Source of the DNA: Batkoa obscura | Lineage: Eukaryota; Entomophthoromycota; Entomophthoromycetes; Entomophthorales; Batkoaceae | NCBI GenBank assembly: GCA_030770535.1 | Contig: JASVEC010000032.1 | Coordinates: 310,001 to 374,000, forward strand | Length of the DNA stretch: 64,000 bases | Reading direction: 5' to 3' | Shown: positions 35,569 to 46,813 of the stretch, piece after piece | Numbering within the stretch: position 1 is the first letter of the stretch | Layout of the letters: each line of letters opens with the position of its first letter | Program-made: the position numbers and the translations under genes | Notes under the pieces: model-generated | The model's input: only the letters and a program-made list of their open reading frames with translations | The model's database searches: none | What the model was told of the DNA's origin: nothing

Positions 35569-37089
35569 GTTAGAATCAACTAGATTTTATTGAAAACGAA
35601 TTAAACTCAAAGTTTTTAACTACTTAATTTTAAGAAAGTGATAACAGTAATGATAATTACCTTTATATATATATAAATTAAACTATAATAGTTAATTAAC
35701 TTTTAAAATATAACAAAAAATTAAAAGATATGGAAAAAAGAATCCACTTTTGTTGTAGAATTTTTTATCAACAACTTTTCATTCTGATCTTAAAAACGAG
35801 AATTTGGCAGGAAATTCACTATATTTAGTAATTTTTAGAATTTTTAGTACTTTTTAAAAATTTCGAATAAAAATAACTACCAATAAAAAGTATACTAGTT
35901 ATTGCATTTTATTTGTTATAATAATAAACTTTAATTTTTAAATTAGATTTGATAAGTAACTTATTAATAGCTTCCTATTATTCATAATTAAGCTCTTTTT
36001 TTAAAAATCCTTTCTTTTCTTTTTGAAAAAAATTTATTACTACAAATACAATAATCAATCTTGGCTTTCAACTCATTTAGCTAATTGGAAGGAAAACGTA
36101 TTAGAGAATGAAAAGAAAGAAATTTTATTTTTAAAAAATTGAAACAGAAGTTAATTGGATGCAAGTAATAATGTTCAATTGAAGACTATATTTTTAATAG
36201 CCAATTAAATCATATAAAAATTAGTCAAATTCAAAGCTGAGTCCAATTTAAGCAACTATTTATATCTAAAAAAAATTATAAAATTAAAATAAAATATTCA
36301 AATTAGTAATAAAGATAATATTTTTTTTAAAATCTGTTGATTTCAATTAATTTCATAAGTTTATGAAATTTGGTGTTATTTTTAAATTGCCTAATTTATA
36401 AAAAATTGTAAATTTTAGTTGAATATTGAAAGAAATATTTTGAAAGAAATATTAGATAAACAAGTTATTAAGATAATATTTTATACAAAGTAATGTAATG
36501 TGCTCAATAGCCAGTATTACTTTACTACTTTTGTTATTTTTTTCAATATAAGAAATGTTTCAGCTTCGAGGATAAAGTTCCAATCAAGTTAAATTACTAA
36601 TTCATCTTTTTAAAAAATTGGTAAGTTTACTAAATAAAATTATCTAGATTTTATTAGAAATTCCAATTAAACGTAATCAAGTTATTTTGTATATTAATTT
36701 TTATTTTAAAAAATAAAAGAACTATAATAAATACTTTAAAACTCAAAATATTATAATGAAAGCAAAATAAAATTGTAAATTTTATTTTTGTTTATCGAAT
36801 TGAAATTAATAGTCCACTTTTAATTTTTAACTTATTTTCCCAATAATTAAAAACTGAAACTCAAATGTCTTAGGGAGTTTAATTTTTGATATAAAATAGA
36901 AATTTTAGAATAATAATTTCTTCTTTATTATTTATTATTAATAATTTATTACTATCTATCAGGGAGATTAACAAAAGGAAATTTAGTTAATTCGTCAACA
37001 ACTATAAAAAGTGAGTAAAAAGGAAGGGTTGGAAATTTATTTGTTTATAAATTGTGACTTTTAAATATTAATTTATTGACTCATTCAAT
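35569..37089. other. 1.5-kb divergent promoter region
   Basis: AT-rich DNA between the SAPS gene (-) and the second Zn2Cys6 gene (+). It is one of the few long spacers with no MITE. No specific regulatory site was recognised. Confidence 0.6.
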
Positions 37090-39222
37090 ATGAAATTACG
37101 TAAATCTTGTGAACGTTGTTTTAAAGGAAAAAAGAAATGTGATAACTTACAACCTGTTTGCAAACGGTGTATGAAATTAAACGTTGATTGTGTATATCCA
37201 TTCACCTATAATCAAAGTTTATGGCAATTAAGTTATAAAAAAGAATTAAAAGAATACGAAGGAAAAGAGTTGATTGGGATTGAAACAAGGCTTAATGAGT
37301 TAGAAGAGAAGTTTAAAAAGGTAATTAAAAAGCCAATGAAATTGGAGCAGATATTGAATGGACTAAAAAAAGATCCAGAAAGTTATTATGAGCATCTACA
37401 AAAGCTATTAGATTATCAAGTGAATTTAAAAAGGGATACCAAATTTTTAGGTAACGTTATCAAATTTTATTTCTAATTAAAAGAATTATTAAAACTAATA
37501 TTTTATCTAGAACATAATGTCTTCTACCGACATCTAGTAACTCTTTATTACAACTTTCAATATGGAATTACCTCCATGATATCTCGTAAATTAATTGAAG
37601 AACATTTTGAAAAACAAGCATCCGAATCTATTTTATTAAATGCTATTTATGCAACTACATTACCATTAGCTAATTTTATATCTAATCGACCACCCCCTAG
37701 ATTAGATTTAAATCCATTTTATAAAAGAGTTAAAATCGCCTTACATGAATTCGATTTATCTCCTACTTTAGCTAATGTTCATACTCATTTATTAAATTGT
37801 ATTTTGGAAATGGGAATGGGGAATTTTGAATGGGCTATGATGTCGATTAGTAAGTAGATTCTTTAAATTGTTTATATAAAAAACTTACTAATTGTACTTT
37901 TTTTAATCTTTTAGGTAATGCTATTAGGTAAGTTAAGAATTTATTTAAACTATAAATTGTTTTAATTATTATAATGAGATAGAAATTAAGAATTAAACTT
38001 AACTTTAATTTAATCTTTATATTAATAGATTAGCACAAACGTTAACTTATCATTCCTTAAAAGAAAAGAGAGAATATCGACGAAGTCAAAATCCTATGGA
38101 AATTGAAGAACCCTCCGATGGGGAAACAGCATGGAGTTTATGTATTGTAGTTGATCGATTATTATGTTGTAATATGAGAATGAATCCCAATATTGATTTT
38201 AATACTTATTTACCTTGTCCATCTTTAAAAGGCTATAGATTATTAGATCCAGATATGTTTTTAAATAATGTAAATTTTTTATTTTTTATTTTATTCTGAA
38301 TTAATTAACTGATCAATTTCAGTATTCATCCCATTCAGGTATAACTCATGGAAAAGTAGAAAGCTATTTAATATTAACAGAGATATTGTATGAGTTAACT
38401 CAATTAGAAAAAAATTTAAACCCGAATTTAGAAGCTTCAAAGATATTGAAAAATTTAATAGAAGGTCAAACTTTAATTGATAAATTAGAGAAATTTGGAC
38501 AATCTTATTGGATCATTAAAGACATCTACCGACGTCCTAATTTAACAAATATTGACGATTATTTTATTACAAGAATTGATATTACTTTATTATTTCATTG
38601 TATAACATTACAAGTATCAAGACATTTGTCAATAATTTATGATCAATTAGCTAAAAGTATTAAACTTAATTTATCTATTAAAGAAATTCATTATGATTCT
38701 TCACCTATCTTTCAATCTAAAGTAATGAATTATAGCAATAACAATAATAATAGTAATAGCAATAATCAATTACCTAAATTTGATTATGAAGATGTATTAA
38801 AATTTGATTTAAATTCCAAGCAATGTTTTAAGGGTTCAATAGCCTCGGCTGAATGGATCTTACATTTTGTAAAAACAGTAGAACTTACATGTAGTCCAAG
38901 TTATAAACCGACTTCCAAACGTAAAGACAAACATCAGTTAAACATTAATCATAATCTTTATAAAGGCGTTTATTACATATCTCTTTGTTTTGCTATGGGT
39001 TTAAATCATGCAAGGACAGTGTTTTTAACTACAAATTCTTCCGAATATAAAGAAAAGATTGAGTATTGTCAATCAAGGTTAACTACCTTAGCTAAAATTT
39101 GGCCAATGGTCGAATATTTCATGAAAAATGAAACTCAATGTGTTCAAGATACCTCATCTTTTGAAGATTCAATGTCCACTTCCACAAGTTCCAAATCACC
39201 TATTTCATCCGATTGTTCTTAG
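37090..39222 (+). CDS. Zn2Cys6 fungal transcription factor with a 13-base microexon
   Basis: Five exons (37090-37450, 37511-37849, 37915-37927, 38039-38279, 38323-39222) give 617 residues. The zinc cluster is at the very N-terminus: CERCFKGKKKC, CKRC and CVYP. A short coiled-coil linker (ETRLNELEEKFKKVIKK) follows, then the fungal transcription factor domain: FYRHLVTLYYNFQYGI, GNFEWAMMSI joining to SNAIRLAQTLTYHSLKEKRE. The 13-base exon 3 supplies the SNAI part of the conserved GxAIRMAQ motif, so it must be included for the domain to be whole. The C-terminus is Asn- and Ser-rich. It is a nuclear regulator with unknown targets. Confidence 0.92.
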
Positions 39223-39380
39223 GTTGGATTTTTTGGAAATTAAGTTTTTATTTATTCAATTGTTTTTTTATCTAATACTCAAAGTGCAATAAATGATTTT
39301 ACTCTAGGTTCAAGTGATAAGATTTTTTTTTGTTAGTTATTCTTGATTTTATTGTCTCTAGTTAGAATAAAGTAAAAGCT

Positions 39381-39460
39381 TGTTTTTTTATTTAAAAAAA
39401 TTAATGAATTTTAATACTCAATAGAGCTTAAAAACTAGAAAAGTTAAAATTAAAACATCA
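39381..39460 (-). mobile_element. Old degenerate MITE remnant
   Basis: The interior is recognisable in reverse orientation (GAATTTTAATACTCAATAGA, GCTTAAAAACTAGAAAAGTT, AAAACATCA). Termini and duplication are lost. It lies 80 bases before intact copy 24. Confidence 0.5.
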
Positions 39461-39543
39461 TAAATTTCAACTTTAGAAAATAACATTTATTTTGCCTAGT
39501 TACTCTTTTTAAAAGTTCAATATTAAAGTTAAATTCTAATATT

Positions 39544-39644
39544 TGGGGCTGTTTTTTTAGTTTCATTATTTTTCCATTTTTTAAGCGCTATTTGAGTGGA
39601 AAGATTATTGTAGTAAAATTCTTAAACAAAAAAACACATCCCCA
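39544..39644 (+). mobile_element. MITE copy 24, TT target duplication
   Basis: From TGGGGCTG to CATCCCCA, flanked by TT/TT. Forward orientation. Confidence 0.89.
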
Positions 39645-39866
39645 TTTGTTCCTTATTTTAACTAAAAACAAACACTACAACTACATGAAGATTTCAAAAT
39701 AACTTATTATTATAAAAACACAAAAATACAAAAACATTTGAATTTAAAATTTTATCTAAAATTTTAATAGTTATTTGTAATAACCCAGAGTTTATAGTGT
39801 TTCATAATAAATAAATAAAAGAAATATTATTAAAGTTTACTTTTGATTATAAATTTAATTAAATAG

Positions 39867-40333
39867 AGTGAAATATCGCTTTGTCAACTCCATAATTGAT
39901 TTTAGCATAAGAATCACTTAAGCTGCTGAGTTCTTGAGTTCAAAGGCAATCAATCCCACGCTTTTGTTTGATTTGCTATGAGAATTTCTAGCTCCATCCC
40001 AAAGAACGTTATCTTCTCATTTTGATCTTTATACTTTTCAGAGTATAAAAGAGATCTTAGAACATAGTAACTCGAGTTTTTTTAACTGAATTATTCCTTG
40101 ATATCTCAAACATTTAATAAAGCCATTAAGTTTTCTTAATGGTATTTTATATATATTTTACATTAGTATTGTCTATTCTATTTGTCTTACATAGTCTGTA
40201 ACATATTACTTGCTATTCTTCATAACCCAACCCTATTATAGTCACTTAAACTAAGACCTTTCGACTTATGGCTAGTTTAGCTAATCAAACAAGAATTGCT
40301 TTTGGCTCCGACCACTAAGTATCAGATTTCACA
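39867..40333 (+). mobile_element. LTR-like repeat, copy L2 (long subfamily)
   Basis: 467 bases matching copy L4. It starts near GTGAAATATCGC (first bases changed from TGTG) and ends CAGATTTCACA. It has a TATAAAAGAG box and downstream AATAAA in the order expected of an LTR promoter and poly(A) site. No matching target duplication or internal coding region adjoins it, so it looks like a solo LTR. Confidence 0.7.
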
Positions 40334-40384
40334 TGAGTAATTTTGAAATTCGAGATTTCTATTTATAAGTATAATAATAAACTA

Positions 40385-40480
40385 TGGAGATGTTTTGATT
40401 TCATTGCTTTTCTATTTTTTAAGCGCTATTTAAGTGGAGAGATTGTTAGCAAAGTTTTCAAACAAAGAAATATTTCCTCA
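40385..40480 (+). mobile_element. MITE copy 25
   Basis: From TGGAGATG to TTTCCTCA, TA/TA duplication, forward orientation, 52 bases after LTR-like copy L2. Confidence 0.86.
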
Positions 40481-40912
40481 TATGTTACTACTTAATATCT
40501 AATGAACTAAAAAAACCTAACATCATTCTAATTAAAATTACAAAATCTATTAAAAATAAAAAAATTAACTATAAGCTTACTTTATAAAAATAAGATAAAA
40601 TTCAAGTTTCGATATTTATTAAGCAAGTAAATAGTTTCTTAAATGATAAAAATCAATTATTAAATGTTAGTATTACTTAAATTATTAATATTTAAATTAA
40701 TAAATAATTAAAAAGCAAGTGATTATAATAATAAATAAAGATTATTATTATATTGCTTCTATTATATAAATTATATAAAGATGATTAATTCTAGTTTTAA
40801 AGCTAACCATCTCTTTTTATGTAATTGTTTATTAATCTAACGATATATTAATAATGTAATCATAATGCTAAAATTATTTATTTGTTTAATATCAAATTTA
40901 TAATGTTGAATA

Positions 40913-41013
40913 TGGGGATGTATTTTTTTGCTCAATAATTTTACTAACAATCTCTCCACCTAAATAGCACTCAAAAAATGGAAAAAGTTATGAAATCAAA
41001 AAAAACACTCGCA
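40913..41013 (-). mobile_element. MITE copy 26
   Basis: From TGGGGATG to CACTCGCA, TA/TA duplication, reverse orientation. Confidence 0.87.
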
Positions 41014-42023
41014 TATAAAGCAGTCAATAATAAATATTTTTCAATAAAGCTTTATGAAAATATATATGTTTACATATTATAACTTTGATTGATGTCAATA
41101 CATAAGTTACATTAGTAAAGTCCTTGATAATATGACAACTTTATTAAATTTGGAAAAACTCCGCTAACTTACAATGTAGGATTGTATGAATTAGTTTCAT
41201 TATTTTATCCATTTTTTTAAAAATTTCGTATTTTAGAAACTTCGTTTAAAATTTTATAAAATCAAACTTTTTATTAAAAAGTATCCGGACACAATTCTAA
41301 ATCATTCTGTTATAGTTTATACTCCAAGTTAGTTGAATTTCTACTAGATCTTAAATATACATTCTTATAAAGCTTTATTGAGAAATATTTGTTATTGGCC
41401 ACTTTATAATCAACATTGCAGATTTGTTATCAAATAGATAAATTATTTTGATGTTATGATTACATTATTAATATATTGCCAAGTTAATAAATAGCTGCAT
41501 GGGAGGGAGTGGTTAGCCCCAAAACTATAATTAACCATCCCTATATAGTACAAGTAATATAATAATAGTTTTTAAATATTATTACAGTTACTTGTTCTTT
41601 GACTATTTATTAACTTAGCTATTAATAACTTAAGTAATCTTAACATTTAATAATCTATTTCTATCATTCAACAAACTACTTGCTTAGTAAATATCGAAAA
41701 TTTTAAATCCTCTGTTATCTTCGTAAGATAAGCTGGGATCGATCTTTTAATTTTTCTGTTTTCTATAGACTCTATAACTTTAATTGGAACTATATCGCTT
41801 TTTTTTTGATGTATCAGATACTGGATAACAATGTAGTTTATTGTTATGTTTAATAAAGTGTAAATACTTCTTAATGCCCTAAATCTCTATTATTCTTTTT
41901 GTATTTTTGTTTCTTTTACACTTTTTAAAAATTATATCTGTTTTCCCATTATTAATAATCGAGTTATTAATTTTATTATGCTCCCAAATAAAAGCCTCAA
42001 ATCTTGAAATTAATTGATCGATA

Positions 42024-42122
42024 TGGGGATGTATTTTTGTGTTTAAGAATTTTACTACCACTTTTTCCGCTTAAATAGCGCTTAAAAATGGAAAAAATAA
42101 TAAAGTCAAAAAAACACCTCCA
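42024..42122 (-). mobile_element. MITE copy 27, inside the transposase remnant
   Basis: From TGGGGATG to CACCTCCA, TA/TA duplication. It lies within the C-terminal part of the transposase gene. Confidence 0.88.
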
Positions 42123-42274
42123 TATCTTCTATTTTACCTAACGCTTCAAAACTACTTTTGCATTTTGAAAGGTTTCCAAAATGTCCATCAACTATACTTT
42201 TTCCATGATGCTCAGCAAAAAAATTAAGATTAACGTTCAAACTACTGTTTATTTTATGAATTTCTTTAAACATA

Positions 42275-42374
42275 TGAGAGTGTTTTTTTTGACTTCATTA
42301 TTTTTTCCATTTTTTAAGCACTATTTAAGCAGAAATTTGTTAGTAGGATTCTTAAACACAAAAACACATCCCCA
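42275..42374 (+). mobile_element. MITE copy 28, inside the transposase remnant
   Basis: 100 bases from TGAGAGTG to CATCCCCA, TA/TA duplication. Forward orientation, head to head with copy 27. It creates an artificial end (HYMGMCFCV) on the upstream reading frame. Confidence 0.9.
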
Positions 42375-43561
42375 TATAGTGTAGAAACTCTTGGGATCTA
42401 AAATGATTTCCTGTATCTGCCCATATATTAATTTTTGTAAACTTTTTAAATAAAAGCTCTGTAGAGATCAAATCGATTAAACAATCTCCTGCATATGCTG
42501 AATCATGATTCAATATTTCAGATAAATAATCAAAGTAAACTTTACCTATTGTTTTATCATCTTTTAAATATAATACACCAAAGCCTAATACTGATATAGC
42601 TTGTTTATTATAATGATCTAGATTTATTGAATCTGGTCTTGTTCCTATTTCCATATTTTCTTTAAAATCTAAAACTATTATACAACTTTTGTTATTTAAT
42701 TTTTTAATAGTTTCATTAAATGTGTTTTTTTGAGTATCAACACAGAATTTATGTAATTTGTGTAATTTTTCTTCATTGAAAATTTGTTCTATCTCTGCTT
42801 TGTTTTGTATTGCTGTATTTAATTTATTTTCAAATAACTTTTTTCTAACTGTATACTGAGCACATATATTACATAGATCCGTTTTTCTTGCTGGATTTTT
42901 GAAATTACTTGGTATATATTTAAAGAACGTTAACCTAGCTACTGCTTTATCTCTTATATCATTCAAATATTTACTATATATCATTCTTCTACTTTTATTT
43001 AATATATATATATTATCTGATGAATATTTACTATCGTTATTTTTTATTAAATCTTGATGAAATAGTTGAATCATTTAGTAAATATTGTATGATAGTTTCA
43101 ATTTGGTCATCTTTAATTTTTTTTGTATTTTTAATAATAGGTTTTAATGTTGATATTTTATTATTATTACTTGTTTTTGAATAATCATATTGATTTCTAT
43201 TTATATTAAACCCAAAACTCTTACATCATCAAAAGAATATACTGAAGCTATAGTTGATAATAACGCTACTTGCTGACTTTTGTTTCCTGTTTCCCTTAAA
43301 GCACTAATTTTATACATTACTTGATTAAGTTTGTTATTATCGATAGTAAACTTTGATAATATATTTTTTCTTTGTTTTGTTTTATTATAAAATTACATAA
43401 ACGCTGAGTTGTTATAAGTAGCTCTTAAAGTTGATGTAAATGAATTACAATGTTTATATTGTGTACTCCTCCCTATTATATTGAAATTTTCAGAAACTCC
43501 ATTTCGAAGTTCAGTTATGAAAACTTGCGTTTTATTCTTATTTCAACAAAAAATAAAGAGA

Positions 43562-43961
43562 TGTGAAATCTGATACTCAGGGTTTGGAGTCAAGAACAGC
43601 TATTGCTGGGTTGACTACACTGTAAGTCGAAAGGTCTTAGTTTATGTGACTAAGATAGACTTGGGTTATGAGGAATAGCACGTAATAGGTTACAAGCTAT
43701 ATAAGACAAATAGAATAGACAATACTAATGTAAAACCTATGTAAAATACTATTAAGAAAACTTAATGGCTTTATTAAATGTTTGAGATATCAGGGATTAA
43801 TTCAGTTAAAAAGCCTCGAACTATTATACTCTGTAAACTCTTTTATACTCTGAAAAGTATAAGTATCAAAATGAGAAGATAATATTCTTTTGGGTGGAAC
43901 TAGAAATTCTCATAACAAATCAAAATAATTAACCATGGGACTGACAAAGCGATATTTCACA
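43562..43961 (-). mobile_element. LTR-like repeat, copy L3 (short subfamily), with target duplication
   Basis: 400 bases from TGTGAAATCTG to GATATTTCACA. The flanks read AGAGA on the left and (A)GAGA on the right, a 4- to 5-base target duplication. It is nearly identical to L1 at the window start over the shared 150 bases. It lacks ~64 bases found in L2 and L4. It has no internal region and appears to be a solo LTR. It lies 46 bases from the transposase remnant. Confidence 0.78.
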
Positions 43962-44000
43962 GAGATTTAATTTTGGGCTTTTTAGATTTAACCGTCATAT

Positions 44001-44072
44001 TAGACACAAATTTGAAAATTTAAAATTTGGATTAACTTCTAAGTAAATTCTAAAACCAGTTCGGATAGCCCC
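44001..44072 (-). repeat. Second short repeat family (F2), copy c
   Basis: TAAAATTTGGATTAACTTC, AAGTAAATTCTAAAACCAG, then GCCCCATATG. It matches 641-712. Another CATCCCCGTA end lies at 44212-44221, so this may be part of a longer, internally different relative of the MITE. Confidence 0.45.
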
Positions 44073-44377
44073 ATATGTATTATAACAAAATAGTTTAAAA
44101 CTAGTTGGTGTGCTTTTGCTTTTAACAAAAAAAATTGTTTTATGGAATTTTAAGCAAAATTTTTAATATGAGTTTTTGAAAAGGCGAATAAAAAAATGAC
44201 CCCAATTTGGACATCCCCGTATACTACCTTTTTTTCCAAAATCTCATCATCAAAAACTTGATACTATTTTATTATACTACTCTCAAAAATCAACCCACCT
44301 AAGTCAACTTTTAAATGATTATAACTAGGTCAAATAGTGCTCGATTGGGTCTTGGTTTTCTATTTTATACTTACCGG

Positions 44378-44841
44378 TGTGAAATATCGCTTTTTCAGAA
44401 CCATGGTTAATTATAGTATAACAATCGCCTAAGCTGTTGTGTTCTCGAGTTCAGAGGAAATCAATCCCATGTTCTTATTTTGATTTGCTATGAGAATTTC
44501 TAGCTCCATCCCAAAGAATACTATCTTCTCATTTTGATATTTATACTTTTCAGAGTATAAAAGAGTTTACAGAATATAGTAGTTCGAGGCTTTTTAACTG
44601 AATTATTTTCTGATATCTCAAACATTTAATAAAGCCATTAAGTTTTCTTAATGGTATTTTACATATATTTTACATTAGTATTGTCTATTCTATTTGTCTT
44701 ACATAGTCTGTAACATATTACTTGCTATTCTTCATAACCCAACCCTATTATAGTCACTTAAGCTAAGACCTTTTGACTTACAATGTAGTCAACCCAGTAA
44801 TATCTGTTCTTGACTCTAAACACTGAGTACCAGATTTCACA
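44378..44841 (+). mobile_element. LTR-like repeat, copy L4 (long subfamily), with target duplication
   Basis: 464 bases from TGTGAAATATCGC to CAGATTTCACA, flanked by ACCGG and (A)CCGG. TATAAAAG at 44556-44563 and AATAAA at 44628-44633 give an LTR-like promoter/poly(A) order on this strand. It is inverted relative to L3. The 416 bases between L3 and L4 encode nothing recognisable, so the two are separate solo copies and not the ends of one element. Confidence 0.8.
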
Positions 44842-44987
44842 CCGGTATCCCAAGTATACATAGGAATTGGCTCCTAGTATAATTAATATTATTATCTTTG
44901 TAATAGTATTTCATACGCCTTATTAATGCAAAATAAATTTGGCTAGTCCATTTGGACCAGTTTTTCAAGTTTAAACTAAACAACTAA

Positions 44988-45085
44988 TGGAGATGTATTT
45001 TTTTGTCTAATAATTTTATTAACAACTTTTCCATTTAAATAGTGCTTAAAAAATGAAAAAGTGATGAAACCAAAAAACATCCCCT
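44988..45085 (-). mobile_element. MITE copy 29, AA target duplication
   Basis: From TGGAGATG to CATCCCCT, flanked by AA/AA. Reverse orientation. Confidence 0.87.
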
Positions 45086-45199
45086 AATTGATGTTTAGTT
45101 TATGGTGACATTTATATAAATAAACTTGTTTTCCTTTTAAAAAATTTCGGATACCTTTTTCGTATTATTCATATATATGTATTATTGCTAAATTTAATA

Positions 45200-45301
45200 T
45201 GAGGATGTATTTTTTTGTTTAAGAATTTTACTACCAAGTTTTTCCACCTAAATAGCGCTTAAAAAATGAAAAAAGTAATGAAGTCAAAAAAAATACTCCT
45301 A
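45200..45301 (-). mobile_element. MITE copy 30
   Basis: From TGAGGATG to TACTCCTA, TA/TA duplication, reverse orientation. Confidence 0.86.
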
Positions 45302-46007
45302 TATAACGTTGGACATAAGTGAGTGCCTATTTTGACCACTTTTCAGTTTTTTATTAACAAGTGCCTTTAAAATCAACTTAAAAAGGCCCACTATATCACA
45401 TTGAACTAACTTGTGAGCTTTCATTTCTATTATTTTAAATAAAAGTCGATGATATATCAAGCTCTGAGTATTATTCAAGGGCTTTATAGCTGGTTTTTAA
45501 TTCTAAAATGTTATTAAATTTAATACATTAAATAATTCTACAACTTTATTCAAAACAATAATTCAAGGTGGTGTTTTCTTAATAGAATGGATAAAAACTG
45601 AACACTTTTTTGGTAGAGAAATTTAGGATTTTAAAATTCCTTCCAAAATAATATATCTACTTTAATGGTATTTTGATTTTAGGACTTATTCATATTTTTT
45701 AATGGTTATATTTAGAGCTTTATGTATGGTTTTTTTTCACTTAAAATAATATGAATGAAAACCTATCGGTTTATTCAATATAACATAATGGACCGATTTG
45801 ACTTGATCGATTCCTGTCTAGTGTTAATCAGTCTTAAAGTGTATTATTGTGACGAGTACATTAATATAAACATATAAACATTCCTTTCAAGTGTAAAGAA
45901 GACCTAAAATAATTTAATCTAAATTTAACCAAAGTAGCAATTATTTAATACATTCTTATTTAGTTTAGAATTAATACAAATGGATTAGTTTTTATAAATA
46001 TAATATC

Positions 46008-46105
46008 TGGAGATGTTTTTTTTGGCTTCATTTTTTCCATCTTTTAAGCGCTATTTGAGTGGAAAAATTGTTAATAAAATTCTTAGATACAAAAATACAT
46101 CCCTA
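46008..46105 (+). mobile_element. MITE copy 31, TC target duplication
   Basis: From TGGAGATG to CATCCCTA, flanked by TC/TC. Forward orientation. Confidence 0.88.
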
Positions 46106-46813
46106 TCTATTAGTATCTATTAATGTTAAATGTATTGCAAAAGAAACTAAAAAAAGACCAACATATGCTCACTTTTGTCCAACACTATAAAGTTTAGTAA
46201 AATAACTGTACTTTAAAATTTTTAGAAAATATCATTAGCAATTTAGGCAAGTGCTCCACTTGCTTATATATATCACTTCTTTATTACACATAATATTCAA
46301 GTTTTTGTTCATAATTTTCAACAAATAAAAACTCTTATCTTTGACAAATAAATTTTAATTATTTGCTGAAAAAAGCTCCATTCTTTAAGGTTGAATATCT
46401 AAAAATTTGTTAGCAAAGTTTAATACACCAATAATTCTAGAAAATAAGTGTATTAGATGAATCAAAGTCCAAGATAGTTCTCAGGTATTAGAAAGAAAGT
46501 AAGAAAAGGTAGAAACCCTCTTTCCTTCGTGGCATTACTATATACTAAATTTGTCAACAATGAAGTTCAGCTCAGGTAATACTCAGTTTAATTATCTTTT
46601 TGAAGAATAACGGAACGAGGCAATATACCAAACGAAATGAATCAACAACATCAAGAAGAAAAGTAATAAAAGTTAATGTGGTAGAAATAAGACTAGTTTA
46701 TTATTACAAATTATGGAATTTTTAATGGATGCATTGTAAAGCGATATAAAAAAATCAATCTTTCAAGGAAATGAAGATGCCTAAAATCTAAGTTCAAATG
46801 TAATAAATTTTTA

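Larger units (their letters stand above)
39223..41878. other. Repeat-rich intergenic region
   Basis: Holds degenerate and intact MITEs (39381, 39544, 40385, 40913) and LTR-like copy L2 (39867-40333). The stretch 41014-41878 is AT-rich with no gene. It contains a ~50-base imperfect hairpin at 41499-41552 and a faint MITE-like trace near 41180-41225. Confidence 0.6.
41879..43515 (-). pseudogene. DDE-like transposase gene, broken, split by two MITEs
   Basis: Minus-strand segments in order: VMYKISALRETGNKSQ, a Lys-rich stretch, CNICAQY (a Cys pair), CIIVLDFKENMEIG with a likely catalytic Asp, NIWADTGNHFRSQEFLHY with a second Asp, then AEHHGKSIVDGHFGNLSK, and a C-terminal tail ending about 41879. 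This order (Cys motif, DFKEN, WAD..HFR, HGKS..D) resembles DDE-type transposases of DNA transposons. I cannot name the superfamily. Two MITEs (42275-42374 and 42024-42122) sit inside the coding part: the first falls right after EFLHY, the second near the C-terminal tail. At least one frame change separates the N-terminal from the central part near 43070. A fragment of a sister copy lies at 20946-21083. Confidence 0.62.
44842..46813. other. Intergenic with three MITEs
   Basis: AT-rich spacer upstream of RPL26, carrying MITE copies 29-31. No gene recognised. Confidence 0.6.

Noticed and set aside
41499-41552. GGGAGTGGTTA / TTAACCATCCC imperfect hairpin
   Set aside because: It superficially resembles the MITE end but lacks the MITE interior and any duplication. 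It is too short to call an element.
42181-42384. 67-codon plus-strand frame
   Set aside because: Much of it is a translation through MITE copy 28. The strand with transposase motifs is the minus strand.
43562-44841. A complete LTR element formed by L3 and L4
   Set aside because: The two copies are in opposite orientation, have different target duplications, belong to different subfamilies, and enclose only 416 non-coding bases.
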